Below, piece by piece: positions 12,181-23,825 of a stretch of 64,000 nucleotides of DNA. The stretch spans positions 1 to 64,000 of the forward strand of contig CAJHNH020006968.1 in assembly GCA_905116865.2 (NCBI GenBank). The letters run 5' to 3'. The notes below the pieces were generated by a model, which saw nothing but the letters and a program-made list of their open reading frames with translations, made no database searches and was not told where the DNA came from. Both the position numbers and the translations under genes were made by a program. Numbering within the stretch: position 1 is the first letter of the stretch; each line of letters opens with the position of its first letter. This DNA is from Candidula unifasciata. Its lineage: Eukaryota > Mollusca > Gastropoda > Stylommatophora > Geomitridae.

Positions 12181-12420
12181 TATGATCTTTCTCCTAAACA
12201 GTGTAGTACCATTTGACACAGAAATACTCGTCTTCTATTAATATGATCTTTCTCCTAAACAATGTGGTACCATTAGACACAGAAATACTCGTCTTCTATT
12301 AATATGATCTTTCTCCTAAACAGTGTAGTACCATTTGACACAGAAATACTCGTCTTCTATGAATAAGATCTTTCTCCTAAACAGTGTAGTACCATTAGAC
12401 ACAGAAATACTCGTCTTCTT
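12181..12420. repeat. 61-bp tandem repeat, four copies
   Basis: Four consecutive units start TATGATCTTTCTCC (the last TAAGATC) at 12181, 12242, 12303 and 12364, an exact 61-bp spacing. They differ by only a few bases. The array ends at the TTC tail of a reverse SINE-B. Confidence 0.95.
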
Positions 12421-12656
12421 CTTCTTCCTCGCTTTCAGTGGCTCTAAAAGTTCTGTTTGTTCGTCTACCTCTAGAATGTACTCTTGATTCAGAACCCGAG
12501 ACTTGTCTGCACATCCGTTTTTACATATCTAACTTATTTGTATGCAGACTGTTGGTTCACTACCTCTCAGGAAGATGTAGTCCGACTTGGAAAAAAAAGC
12601 CCCTAGTTACAATATGCTTGATGGTGAAGCAGTGGGTCTATTCTTGTTTAGTTTAG
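12412..12656 (-). repeat. SINE-B copy (reverse)
   Basis: The reverse complement matches SINE-B from AATAGACCCACTG to CACATCCG with the GAA tail at 12412-12425. The copy carries several substitutions. The 61-bp array abuts its tail. Confidence 0.75.
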
Positions 12657-12659
12657 TCT

Positions 12660-13018
12660 AGTCGATGGTTCAACATCGTGGCTCACGGGTGTAACCTATA
12701 AGTGTTCCATTGTACTTCTAACTCAAGCCTGAATTAGAAGTGACTCAGCGCAGTGCACGAACTCCGTTACACCCGCGAGAATCCTGAAATACGTGGGGTA
12801 GATTTGTGACTCCAAATTTTGCCCGAGCAGCGCTGTTAGGCTACGTTATTCGATCTCCAACTGCCAACAGTACATGCGGGCATCCCATCTTACTACCTAG
12901 AGACCTGGGGAAATTACTAGAAGTTCACGTAAAAAAATCCCAGCCTTCACCAGGGTTTTAACCCGGGACCTTCAGCACTGGATGCGGATGCCATACCTCG
13001 AGACCACGCAGCTCTCCA
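12660..13018 (-). repeat. SINE-C copy with tRNA-like head
   Basis: Matches 59960-60335 over about 360 bases, with shared blocks GCCCGAGCAGCGC(T/C)GTTAGG, TCTGAATTAGAAGT-like and CGGGTGTAACC. Read on the minus strand it starts GAGCTGCGTGGTCTCGAGG and GGGTTAAAACCC, which resemble degenerate pol III A and B boxes. The head of the copy at 60335 has a perfect B box (GTTCAAACC), so the family is probably tRNA-derived. Confidence 0.75.
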
Positions 13019-13303
13019 TACGTCAGATTGTTATAATTTGCACCTTCCTTACCCAGTCTATCAGCTCTTTCATTTCCGGGGACTCCACCGTGGATGGTAT
13101 CCACTGCATATCCACCTTACACCAGTTGCCTAGTTTGGAGAGTAGTTTCCGTATACCAGGTAATTGTCCAGATTCAAGTGCCTGAAGTACTGATCTTGCA
13201 TCTGTCAGGTGTTCATAAGCGTATACCTAAATTCAGCACTACCTCTAAGACATATGTACTCTGACTTCTGAGGAAAAAAAGAAACACTACTAATTAGTAG
13301 CCT

Positions 13304-13334
<31 letters not shown>

Positions 13335-13737
13335 CCCTCCTCCTTTTCCGCGCAATGATTCCTTGTACCACACAAGGACATCAGGAGTGTTGTAAAACAC
13401 TGTCAACTAAAAAAAAAAAAAAAAAGAAATTATGCCTCCTTAATCTGGTCATTGATTCACTGCGGTTACCTCAGTAACAAATGATATCGAAGACCGAATA
13501 AGGGCAGCCAGAAACTGCAAATAAGTGTAGCGGCACGACGCTAGTCTGCATGCTCGAAAATCTTGGACTCGAATGTGCATTGCGCCTGATTTTTTCCTGC
13601 ACTGACCTCTCCTGTCCTGTTGACTCAACTTAAAGTTAGCACCATGTATAGTCCTGGCCAGTAACTGCGACCAGGATGTCACTGGCCAATGACCACATCA
13701 ACCATCGAGTTCCGTTCGGCTTACATAGATGTAGAAG
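13019..13737. other. no gene; poly-C tract at 13303-13332
   Basis: Contains a poly-C run of nearly 30 bases and a poly-A run near 13410. Otherwise no motif is recognised. Confidence 0.6.
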
Positions 13738-14012
13738 CGAAGATGCCTTTTCACGCCTTTAGGCGCAGCGGGTAATGAGAAGAGCTCCTATATTTTTACA
13801 GACCAATCAGCACTAAGTGGATCATGTGGTCAGCATTACGCCGGCTGTTTTTACTAACCCATGACATACATCCTGATACCCATTTAAGGCTGGATCGACC
13901 TGCGACGACCCATACCATGATAAAAATCCAAGCAGCAAGCAGTGAGTTTCGATCTCGGTACGTTGAAATTACCAGTCGGAATCACAACGCCTAAGCCACA
14001 GACGCCGCATCT
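13738..14012 (-). repeat. SINE-A copy (reverse)
   Basis: Matches the SINE-A pattern of this window in order: TTTTCACGCCTTTAGGCG, CTATATTTTTACAGACCAAT, GTGGTCAGCAT(T/C)ACGCCGGC, TTACTAACCCATGACAT, CCCATTTAAGGCTGG and the tRNA-like head near 13990-14012. It is diverged, especially in the head. Confidence 0.75.
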
Positions 14013-14071
14013 ACAGGGATGTGACATCGTATTTTCGATGCGCCATTGACATAAAAATTACCCTTTGCTTA

Positions 14072-14235
14072 CTTGTCGGCTCTGTGGCTTGTCGGCTCTG
14101 TGGCTTGTCGGCTCTGTGGCTTGTCGGCTCTGTGGCTTGTCGGCTCTGTGGCTTGTCGGCTCAGTGGCTTGTCGGCTCTGTGGCTTGTCGGCTCTGTGGC
14201 TTGTCGGCTCTGTGGCTTGTCGGCTCTGGGGCTAA
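14072..14235. repeat. 16-bp tandem repeat
   Basis: About nine units of CTTGTCGGCTCTGTGG, almost identical, with one unit having CAG for CTG and the last GGGG for GTGG. It starts next to the head of a SINE-D copy, and the unit resembles the CTGTGGCTTAGGCG start of that SINE, so it may have grown from it. Confidence 0.9.
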
Positions 14236-14455
14236 ATCGATGCGAACGCTTCGTAATGCCGAGGTACCGGGCTTGATCCCATCTGCGGACCATACGCCTT
14301 GCGTTGGTTTCGACAGTGGTATCAGGGAGCCGACAGTCCAGTGTCAATGGCAAAATACTGGACGTAAATTTGCCTAGTGAAACCACACAACAGCCAGGGG
14401 CTGATGGGATTGGTTCTGCAACGTCCTGTAAAGGTTACGCAACTAACCTTTTTTT
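14225..14455 (+). repeat. SINE-D copy 1
   Basis: Aligns with 29920-30160 and 51655-51890: CGCTTCGTAATGCCG, GGGCTTGATCCCA, TTGCGTTGGTTTCGACAGTG, CAATGGCAAAATACTGGACG, GGTTCTGCAACGTCCTGTAA, then AACTAACCTTTTTTTAC at the 3' end. The head resembles tRNA A and B boxes. Confidence 0.85.
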
Positions 14456-15110
14456 ACTTACACGGCATGTGGACAGAAATTCTCCACGCCTTTCCTGAAG
14501 CATGACTTTCCAAACAACTTTACATATTCTTTTACTGACATCTTGTTAAAGGCCGAACTTCAAGTATCTTTAGCTCTAGTTCTAGTTTCCATGGTGTGAG
14601 TCATTAATGACATAATGCGAATTTCTCGCAGTCTTCACTATGGTTGCACCAGCTTGTCTTCCTTGTGTGAAATGACGTTTATAGTATAGTTAGGGACAAG
14701 TTAAGCTTAAATGGATACAAACTTCTTTTAACTGCATATAAAACCCGGTCTATCCCAAATTCGCCTTTGGTGAACAAACTATGACGTGTCGGAAAATCCT
14801 GCACACTTGGTATGTAATTTTAAAAAAAAAAAGCCAAGGACACATTTTTTTCATCAGTGACGAGCCTGGCATGTGATTCTAGACATAGGTCAATTTAGTA
14901 ATGTGGTTGCACTAAGCGACGTCCAATCAGTGTTGCCATGAACCGCAATGACCTTCGTCTGCCTCTCAACACAGAGCCATCACCAGGGCAAGAATTGTCG
15001 GGAATCATTTGTTGAACTTTTGATTCTGCAGCACCAGCTGGCCAGTCCCTGCACTCACGACCCAAAGTGAATAGAACCCTACACAAGTCTGATTCGTACT
15101 CGGACACTTT
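14456..15110. other. no gene recognised
   Basis: No coding motif. The part after 14880 may hold a diverged SINE-A body but only 15110-15290 is clear. Confidence 0.5.
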
Positions 15111-15290
15111 GACCCACTCGGTGGAAACCTTTACTTCCCAGGACTGCCCCTGGGACCCTCTAAAAGCTGGGTCGACCTGTGAAACAAGGTCGTTTTTGAA
15201 GAGAGAAAAATCTGGCTCTATCAGGACTTGAACGCACGACCTACCAATCAGCAGGCGAGCATCAGACCATTAGATAGATCGCGAACCAAT
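15110..15290 (-). repeat. SINE-A fragment (head half, reverse)
   Basis: Contains TTTACTTCCCAGGACTG, AAGCTGGGTCGACCTGTG, AAAAATCTGGCTCTATCAGG and CTTGAACGCACGACC followed by the tRNA-like head. The distal half with the CTATATTTTATAGACC block is missing. Confidence 0.7.
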
Positions 15291-15474
15291 TCTGAACTTA
15301 TAATGTTTAATGTCAAAGTAGTACTGCTGGGTGATACGGAAACACTGATAACTACTAAATTAGTTATCAGTAAACTATGAACCTTCATTACCTGTTGCTT
15401 GCGCAAATCAGATGGAATTATATAGTTTTAAAAAAATCACTAATGTTGAGCTTCGGGAGAGAACTAAATAAATT

Positions 15475-15745
15475 CAAGTGAATCGAGAGGTGAGGAAAAG
15501 ACGCTGGCGTTGGATAAGATACACGCTGATGAAATCTGAGAACACATAACCAGAAGGACTTTAAACTGGAGCCCACAATGTTATAGAAATAAAGGCAGAC
15601 AAAAAACACACAGAGTATGGAGCTAGAATGTGAAGTTAAGAGATGGGGAATACATGAAGTGGAGCTGTTTGCGATAGCAGATGATAGGAAGATTGGTTAA
15701 GGGCATATGCTCCACTGTGGGATAAAGAGCAGATGAAGAAAGAAT
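15475..15745 (+). pseudogene. LINE ORF2 3'-end fragment, WNPQG type, copy 2
   Basis: Plus-strand reading EVRKRRWRWIRYTLMKSENT, a stop, then a broken GAHNVIE and EMGNT region and LRAYAPLWD parallels 6270-6535 and continues further upstream. It ends in a GAAGAA-like purine tail. Stops throughout. Confidence 0.7.
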
Positions 15746-16312
15746 ATACCGTAGAAACGAAACTAGCATATTCTTAAACGTATGAAAAATAACCTTATAA
15801 TGAAAATTAGGATAAAAATAATTATGCCATGTTCTGAAATTGCATGTACAACTGATAACAAAGACAAATGCTACTGAGAATTTTTATGCAAATTGTGAGT
15901 CTAATTATAAACATACAACCCTGTAAATGAATGTGCCAGAGGTCATAACAGTTGGGGAAAGACATAATTCAACGGACGCAGCTTTTTGACACGTGGAACA
16001 TCAAAATGTGGCAGTTTCTTATATTCCGCTTGTATGAGAATTTTGGTACATGTAGGTGTTTCATTGTTAGGGTGCTCTACATCATTTTCATCATCATCAT
16101 CATCAGCATCATCATAATCATTATCATCGGCAACTGTTGCACGTGACAATACATCAATATTAACAGAAGCAAGGACAGCAGCAGCGGCAGCAACAGTAGT
16201 AGCCGCAGAAGTAGTAAAAGAAGTTGAAGAGGTAGTAGCTGTTGTTGTTGTAACTGCAGCAACAGTTGTAGAAGTGGTAGTAATAATGGTTATTGTGGTG
16301 ATGATTGTCACA
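15746..16312. other. no gene; triplet-rich low-complexity tract
   Basis: AT-rich sequence followed by imperfect CAT, GCA, AGT and GTT triplet runs from about 16080 to 16300. Ser/Thr- and Leu-rich frames here come from the triplets. Confidence 0.6.
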
Positions 16313-16800
16313 TGGAGGACGCTAGGCACGGCTACTGGTTTGAGCCGTGGCAAATGTTTTGCTTCTGCCAGACGGTGGCCGCTGCATTTTTGCTCCATTT
16401 GTAGACTGAAAGGATATAGTTTCGTCGCCCAGCTTCTGAGTTGATAGTGCATGCCGTGACACTGTGAGCTGCGGATTTCATTTCGAATGTTTTTCGACTG
16501 TGACCAACATGGTAGTGTGAATTGTAGATTCAGAAAATGGTGCGATGCCTGTCGTCACAATGTTGGCGGTGCCTGTATGTCATTGAAATTGATCGCGTGT
16601 GCATCTGCTGATCTGTTGGTGACTTCTGCTACCATCCATGATAAACTGCAATTTTAATGTTGGACTGTTTGTTTTGGCACTTCGGAAGGCTACCGTATGC
16701 TTTAAATGTGTGTGTATGCTAGTGCATATGCTGAGACAGCAGTTCTGTCAATCTTTCCACAAGGGACTGTGATAAACATTATGAGTTTTTCGCTGACACA
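16313..16800. repeat. dispersed repeat E, copy 2
   Basis: Second copy of the 500-bp repeat at 3789-4285, same orientation. Its right end (TTTTTCGCTGACACAGG) corresponds to the point where copy 1 runs into the ACAT array (TTTTTCGTTGACATACAT), which helps to define the element's edge. Confidence 0.85.
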
Positions 16801-17369
16801 GGAGCGGAGCAACCATTGGGTGACCGTTTGCTATCAAACTGAAACTTACTATTAACAGATTACCAGCAAAAAACAGTAGAAATATAAATTAACGACAGTC
16901 CGATGGCTGGGACTACTATCGGATTGTGAAGCTTTTTGTTTTGACGGGATCTAGACCTCAACCTCAGTAACTAGTGTATCAATTCTTTTGTCCTAGAATC
17001 AAGACAGAAGAACGGCAGCTACATGCAGAACCAACCAGGGCATTTTTACTGTTTGGTCTTGCTAGGCAACACATTCAGTAGTTTGCCATTGCCCTTCGGT
17101 TGGCTCTTGAGATTATTGTCGAAATCAACGCAATCATGATCATCTTGCAAGAACAGCAAGTTTAAAGGGGTGTGGCCAGACAAAAGAAGAAAAAGAGACC
17201 AACACAGAGTCGATGTCGTAAACCGCTACACGCTGCGGCATTTACTCAGGAGGGAATCCGATCACGTATGGGCTGAATGGTTGGATGTGCATGTCACCTA
17301 CCAGCGGAGCACGCCTATGCTGGTTGACTTTCCCACATCTTGTATACCTCTATGCAAATTCAATCAATC
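16801..17369. other. no gene recognised
   Basis: No motif seen. The frame at 17170-17427 is basic but has no similarity that I recognise and overlaps a LINE tail at its end. Confidence 0.5.
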
Positions 17370-17540
17370 AATCAGGTGCCGTCTTCACAATGAAGGTTGG
17401 CTGCAATGGATCTCCAACAGGATATAAGTGAATCCTTGGAAATAAAAGTGCACGAGGCGGAAGAACTGACGACAGACCGAGTTTCTTTCAGGCAGACCGT
17501 GATGAGAGCGACGTTCTGCACAGGACCTGCTATATGATGT
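17365..17540. pseudogene. two LINE 3'-end scraps
   Basis: Bases 17365-17410 (CAATCAATCAATCAGGTGCC, GAAGGTTGGCTGCAATGGAT) match the 3' ends of minus-strand LINE copies near 37110-37140 and 35375. Bases 17440-17540 on the + strand read EELTTDRVSFRQTVMRATFC, matching the end of the LINE at 38230-38676. The two scraps come from opposite strands of different elements. Confidence 0.6.
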
Positions 17541-18990
17541 TGACGCTCTTCTCTGTGTTTTGAAGACACAAAAACTATGATGTTCGTTTTACAAAGTCAA
17601 CTTTAAAAGAGCTGAAAATAGTCCCTCTATGAGGACATAACTTAAAATATAAAATTAAAAAAAAAAAAGATAAAAATAAAAAGCGTCAGATGAGACAACA
17701 TCGCTGTACACAAAGAAAGCGGCCATAACTGCTATATTAAGAACGGAAATGAAGAACAGAATATGACAAGTGAAAATTAATTATAATTAAACATGGAAAT
17801 TTAAAAATAAAAAGCAATAAATTCCTGTCACTGGTAGTTAGAAACGAAAAATTAATTTTGCATGATAGAGCCAGTTCTTTCATTTCCAAACTATTGTTAG
17901 TCTGCCTCAAAGATGTTGTACATTTGACCATCTTTAAATCTTGCCAAATTTAACTCATCATCACAAAATTTGTTGCTGTTAAGCGTCGTGAGGGGGAATA
18001 ATTTGCGATCCATTGCACTTTGGCTGGCACTGAATGTTGTCCTACAGTGCAGGCGTAAAGTGTGGTTAATATACATTGTTTAAGAAATAGAGTGTGGACT
18101 TGACAGGCGCCTCTACGGGTTGTATTCCTAAAGACAGCGACAGATGCACCGAAGCCAGCCTTCATTACGAAAACGGCATAGTCTTTTGTTTTAAACAAAT
18201 CAATCGACACTCAATAGGTGATGTAGTTAATGAACATGCTGGCCACGTTAACATCTCAGACATTTTCTTGGTACTCTCTGAAGGCTCCACCGGCCTAGGT
18301 CAGGGCTGTTTAACTGGGTCACCCTATATCGCCCCGTTTCTGTGCCACTAAAAATCAACTGAAATGTCCTTCACTGTCTCATTTGAACAACTGTTGAACA
18401 AACAATTAGTCCCAAAACAATCTAGAAATATACGCTCGCAGTAAATGCATATTTCACTTGCTAGAGGCGCCACAGCCAACAGTCGCAACCAGAAATGCAG
18501 TCTGTCATTGATAGAAGAATTCGGGCACGATAAGTTGGCTATACACACTAAGAATTATTACATAAGGTACCTTATGTATTTCCCCAGCTCACATGTAAAC
18601 CGGCTTCCGGCCATATTGAATACCACGACACAACCGCTTTACAAATGAAAGGCAAAAACAGGAAAAACTCAGCTCACAGGGCTGCACCAAGCACTAAACT
18701 CAGTATCTCAGGCAGCGAAACCGTAGACTATCTTCCCAATGTGGAAACTGCATTAGCAAAGCGCTGTTGGGAGCAAAAATAACTTCGAAACTTAACAGTC
18801 TGCCATGCCTAATCCTCCATTTTTAGGCCGGTAGTCAAATTTATGTTTGGTCTTTTGCACTACCTCATTCTCGTGCAACTGCAAAAAGAGTTTTCGTCTA
18901 CTTAACAATGTTAAACAATTTTTTTTGGACACAGCAATGGTACAGCAATGAAATAATGGATATAGAATTTCAATTCTGATCAAATATAAG
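17541..18990. other. no gene recognised; 20-bp palindrome at 18559
   Basis: About 1.45 kb without a recognised coding motif or repeat. It contains poly-A near 17655 and a perfect 20-bp palindrome at 18559-18578. Confidence 0.55.
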
Positions 18991-19004
18991 ATACTCGTTT
19001 TATG

Positions 19005-19008
19005 TGTG

Positions 19009-19066
<58 letters not shown>
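19005..19066. repeat. (TA)n(GT)n microsatellite
   Basis: Short TA run followed by about 20 GT units. Confidence 0.95.
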
Positions 19067-19067
<1 letters not shown>

Positions 19068-19670
19068 AAGACGCTTGATCTGTGTTTAAGAATTTAAAAA
19101 TGTGTACTTTTTGGTACCTTTTCAAAATAAATTGGGTACAATCCCCCTTCCCCCACCCCCAATTTTTTTTATTTTAGCAGCCTCGGTCGCGCCACGAAAG
19201 GTATTCGAGGCCTCACTACACAATATTCTCATAGTTACATTAACACTGGATACTTTGTAGCCATCCTTCATGGTGAAGACAGTATACTTCTTTCTTTCTG
19301 TCAAAATATACGTCTGTTTTGATTTTTATTTCCATACATTAAGTGATTGAAAAATAACAGCCCATTTCAAAATACTTCTAGTTTATTAACTAACTATAAT
19401 TTTTATAAGAAATGTGTACGAGATGAAAGAGTTGTTTTGCTTGAGGTTTCATTTAAAATTCATTATGGGAACCATATTACGCTATCATTTTTAGAGCTAC
19501 ACAGGAATCGATTGCTTCAGCTGGTCATTAAGAACTCTTGTGGAAAGGAAAACACATTCTTGTGGAGTTGAAGACCTAACATCTTGTATTCGCCCTTCAG
19601 TTTCTTCCAAAACAAAATAACCATCTGAAACACAGAATATATTTCTTATATATAAAATGAGGGGGGAAAA
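19067..19670. other. no gene recognised
   Basis: AT-rich sequence with no motif recognised on either strand. Confidence 0.55.
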
Positions 19671-19671
19671 G

Positions 19672-20176
19672 GTAAAGGACGCCTTTCCCCGCCTTCGTGC
19701 ATATTGGGCATATAGGGTTAGACCTATATTTTATTGACCAATCAACATATCGCCGGCCACTTTTACTTAACGGGGCCCTTCCTAGTAGCCATTCAAGGCA
19801 GAGTGGACCTGAGAGCCAAGGTCCTTGCCGTGTGAGTTCCGGAGCCGCATTGTGGGAAAACTGCCTACCCAACAAGCATGTCGTAGGAGTCGGCTAATTG
19901 AGGACCTTCTTTGAAGTCGGAGTGCATCTGCCTGAGCAGTAAGGAACCACCAACTGCACACAAATAAGCCAGTAAAACGGATGTACACGCAAAACTCAGG
20001 CATTAGTACAAAGACAAAGTCTAAATAGACAAACAACCAGAACTTTCCGCCGGAGCTTACAGCCCGTTAACAAAGAAGACAAAGAAGATAAGAAAAAAAG
20101 TCCGACTCCTTCAGGACCCGAACCCACCACCTTTTGATCCGTAGGTTAGCGTCTAGCCACTACATCACGGTGGCCC
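19672..20176 (-). repeat. SINE-A interrupted by SINE-B
   Basis: SINE-A begins with GGTAAAGGACGCCTTTCCCC, GGGCATATAGGGTTAGACC and CTATATTTTATTGACCAATC and runs to about 19835. It resumes at about 20093 with AAAAAAAGTCCGACTCCTTC, GGACCCGAACCCACCACC and the tRNA-like head GTAGGTTAGCGTCTAGCCAC. The 260 bases in between are a plus-strand SINE-B. Confidence 0.85.
19836..20095 (+). repeat. SINE-B nested inside SINE-A
   Basis: Begins with GTGAGTTCCGGAGCCGCATT and contains GCATGTCGTAGGAGTCG, TTTGAAGTCGGAGTGCAT, ACACAAATAAGCCAGTAAAA, CGGATGTACACGCAAAACTC, AACCAGAACTTTCCGCCGG and a GAAGACAAAGAAGATAAG tail. The insertion is younger than the SINE-A it splits. Confidence 0.9.
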
Positions 20177-20730
20177 TCTTTCTCAGACATAGGATGACCA
20201 TAAGTCCCGTTTTCACCAGGACAGTTTCGTTGTTTATGTAGATCCACGCCGTCCCGTCAATTGTCCTAACTGATGTTATGGTTACCGTACACATATTATA
20301 TTTATTATCAGATATTATAACATTAAATGATTATCTCTTATACATGCAGGTTACATTCTCATACCCTCAAAAATACACACAGAAAGTAACAAAAACTAGG
20401 GGAATAAAAATATTAATGCAGTGAAGGCGTGGAGTACCTTTAATGTTGTCGATCCATATTTCCTCAATCTCTTGTAGCTGATCTTCTGAGATGTAGTGCT
20501 TGTGATGGTATTTGATCTTGCTGCATTCCTATTTCCTAATGAATCTAGTACTAGGTGTCGTTCCCACAATTTGCTTGATGATTTCATTATTCCCTCGATC
20601 TCAGATGGTTAGATTGGCTGCTTTTCTCAGGCACCTCATCTCGCAGGTGGTGATTTAATTAATATTGAATAATATTTTCAACTAAAGATTTTTTTTTCAA
20701 CTATTCTGTTTTATCGAAACGAACCATGTC
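20177..20730. other. no gene recognised
   Basis: No motif recognised; AT-rich with a poly-T near 20690. Confidence 0.55.
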
Positions 20731-22195
20731 AGGAGAGAATAGAGCCTTAGAATGTCGTGTTGCTCGAATCAGTCAGTCATTAACTGTACCACACATACAG
20801 AGAGAATGAAGCCTTAGAATGTCGTGTTGATCGAATCAGTCAGTCATTAACTGTACCACACATACAGAGAGAATGAAGCCTTAGAATGTCGTGTTGATCG
20901 AATCAGTTAGTCATTATCTGTACCAGACATACAGAGAGAATGAAGCCTTAGAATGTCGTGATGATCGAATCAGTCAGTCATTAACTGTACCACACATACA
21001 GAGAGAATGAAGCCTTAGAATGTCGTGTTGATCAAATCAGTCAGTGATTAACTGTACCAGACATACAGAGAGAATGAAGCCTTAGAATGTCGTATCTGTC
21101 GAACTAGTCAGTTAACAACTGTACCACACATACAGAGAGAATGAAGCCTTAGAATGTCGTGTCTGTTGAACCAGTCAGTCAACAACTGTACCACACAGAC
21201 AGAGAGAATGATGCCTTAGAATTTCGTGTTGATCGAATTAGTCAGTCATTAACTGTACCACACATACAGAGAGAATGAAGCCTTAGAATGTCGTGTCTGT
21301 AGAATCAGTCAGTCAACAACTGTACCACACATACAGAGAGAATAAAGCCTTAGAATGTCGTGTCTGTAGAACCAGTCAGTCAACAACTGTAACAAACATA
21401 TAAAACCAGAAGCTCGTGTCTTCACAAATGACTCAAAACCTTAGAATTCTGTCTGTAGAATCAGTCAGTCAACATTTGTTGCGTCTCCTTCCCTCCACCA
21501 GCTAACCAGTCAGTCAACAGATGTAGCACACATACAGAGAGAATGAAGCCTTAGAATGTCGTGTCTGTAGAATCAGTCAGTCAACAACTGTACCACACAT
21601 ACAGAGAGAATAAAGCCTTAGAATGTCGTGTCTGTAGAACCAGTCAGTCAACAGATGTAGCATACATACAGAGAGAATAAAGCCTTAGAATGTCGTGTCT
21701 GTAGAATCAGTCAGTCAACAACTGTACCACACATACAGAGAGAATAAAGCCTTAGAATGTCGTGTCTTTAGAACTAGTCAGTCAACAAGTGTACCACACA
21801 TACAGAGAGAATAAAGCCTTAGAATGTCGTGTCTGTAGAACCAGTCAGTCAACAACTGTACCACACATACAGAGAGAATGAAGCCTTAGAATGTCGTGTC
21901 TGTAGAATCAGTCAGTCAACAACTGTACCACACATACAGAGAGAATAAAGCCTTAGAATGTCGTGTCTTTAGAACTAGTCAGTCAACAAGTGTACCACAC
22001 ATACAGAGAGAATAAAGCCTTAGAATGTCGTGTCTTTAGAACTAGTCAGTCAACAACTGTACCACACATACAGAGAGAATAAAGCCTTAGAATGTCGTGT
22101 CTGTAGAACCAGTCAGTCAACAGATGTAGCACACATACAGAGAGAATAAAGCCTTAGAATGTCGTGTCTGTAGAACCAGTCAGTCTGTACCAAAC
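20731..22195. repeat. 67-bp satellite, about 20 units
   Basis: Units of 67 bp (landmark GAATG of CTTAGAATGTCG at 20750, 20817 and 20884). The common core is ACAGAGAGAAT(G/A)AAGCCTTA, GAATGTCGTG, a variable 8-base segment, CAGTCAGTCA and a segment ending CTGTACCACACAT. Two subtypes occur: early units have TTGATCGAATC with CATTAACTG, later ones TCTGTAGAATC with CAACAACTG. A degenerate stretch at 21391-21520 interrupts the array. No frame is open through it, so it is non-coding. Confidence 0.97.
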
Positions 22196-22914
22196 ATACA
22201 TCAGCTCACTCTTCACAAATGACTCAAAATTTCGTTGATCATTCAAACATTATTTCGACTTCTCCCCTTCACCTGCTTGCATACCTATATTGTAGCTACA
22301 TCCACAGACGCACTGTCATCGCCGCGGCGTCAGCAAAAAACTAAACTTTTAAGCTAAATAAAAATAGCCGGAAACATATTTTGGTTGCTCAAAAGACATG
22401 CAGACAAGGCTTAGACACGAAATTTTATAGCAGAAAAATAACATCTTCCGTAAAAATGAACAAGGGCAAAAGCAGGTACATTCATCTTCTGTTTTTTTAA
22501 AACTTTGTGGATGAAACATCTGACATTTTGAAACACAAAGCATGACTGGGAAAATAAAAAAGATAGAAATAGAAGAATGTGAAACGGACGTTAGGATTTG
22601 CGAACATTTTAAAAGGGAAAATAAACTAGTTTAAAGCAAACTCGAACAAAAATATTTTGCGAGGAAATTAGATTTTCGGTCTTTAATTATTGAATGACAA
22701 ATACATATATATGAGATTTTACAGCATTATCACGCGAAATTAGCCTTCTTCTACAAATCAAATTCATCCTTTTACAAATCGAATTTACCCTTCCGCATAT
22801 TAATTTACCTCCCCCCCCTCCCCCCCCCCCCTCCGCCATACCCTTCTCCACCACCCTCCCCCCTACCCCCACCCCCTCCAAAGTATTGTATTATTTTATC
22901 ATGTTCTGATGTCC
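22196..22914. other. no gene; poly-C tracts near 22809-22880
   Basis: Flank of the satellite, then AT-rich sequence and C-rich runs. The Gly-rich minus-strand frame is due to the C runs. Confidence 0.6.
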
Positions 22915-23094
22915 TCACGTGGGTTCTGGGGCCACATTGTGGTGGGGGGGGGATAAAGAGAGACCCACCACTGCTTCTCTACCAAGCAGAAGGGTCGACG
23001 CACTGGAGGATTACATCCGCCTGAGAAGCAAGGAACCGCAGGTTTGCATACAATACGCAAAATCTGTAGGACGGATGTGCACGCAACACGTAGG

Positions 23095-23110
<16 letters not shown>
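22915..23110 (+). repeat. SINE-B copy, followed by (GT)n
   Basis: Contains GTGGGTTCTGGGGCCACATT, AGAGAGACCCACCACTGCTT, CATCCGCCTGAGAAGCAAGG, GGTTTGCATACAATACGCAA and CGGATGTGCACGCAACAC. Truncated at its 3' end where a GT run (23098-23125) starts. Confidence 0.8.
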
Positions 23111-23125
<15 letters not shown>

Positions 23126-23391
23126 GCTCGTTACCCAACATACCACAGCAATTCTCATCGCCGAGCGTTTGGATCTCAAAGCGTGAGCTGAATGCTCCGG
23201 TTATATAGTATTTACGTACACCAGAGCCTAGCTGCCAACACAAACAGACACAAACGGACCAGTCACTAACAAATGACCATTAGATCCGCGTTAAGGCTCC
23301 ACACAACATTTTACACACATATCCACCCGACATGATTAACCCGTTCTTATTTCAGGAAGAAAACTATAACACCACTATGGTCACACGCGAA

Positions 23392-23802
23392 AATTTTCAC
23401 ATTTCGGAACTACCCAAAATCAAAAACTGTTTTCAGTACTTTTTGGCAAAATAAAATAATCAAAATTTTAAAACTGTAAATGGTGGTCCAAAGGAGATTG
23501 TATGGAAAAGCGCGCCCCTCTACGAAATACGCCTGGCCGAATCAAAGGGAGACAAAACAAACAGGAAACACCAAGTAAAAAGAGGGAAGACATGCACAAG
23601 TAACAACAAGGTGGAGGACGAGCGGTTTGATTCCGATGGAAGCAACAAGCCCAGAAATGGCACAAACACTAGAATTCAGTCACAAAAGTGATGCAAATAA
23701 CGCAGACCACAAATATAGGCGGAGACTGCTAGCAGCCTCGGCTAGCTAGCCGCAGTCTGAACGTGGTCGACCTTTTCAGTTTTTTTCTCAAAAGGACTAG
23801 GA
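23392..23802. repeat. dispersed repeat F, copy 2
   Basis: Matches 9530-9930 over about 400 bases at high identity, same orientation, ending at TTTTTCTCAAAAGGACTAGG. Confidence 0.85.
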
Positions 23803-23825
23803 CTGTGTGTGGCCCAGCGGTGACT

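Noticed and set aside
16077..16452. Thr/Ser-rich 169-residue frame on the minus strand
   Set aside because: Most of it is translation of degenerate triplet repeats and repeat E; no start or domain is credible.
20731..22195. CRISPR-like array
   Set aside because: Units are contiguous tandem copies without unique spacers, in a eukaryotic context.
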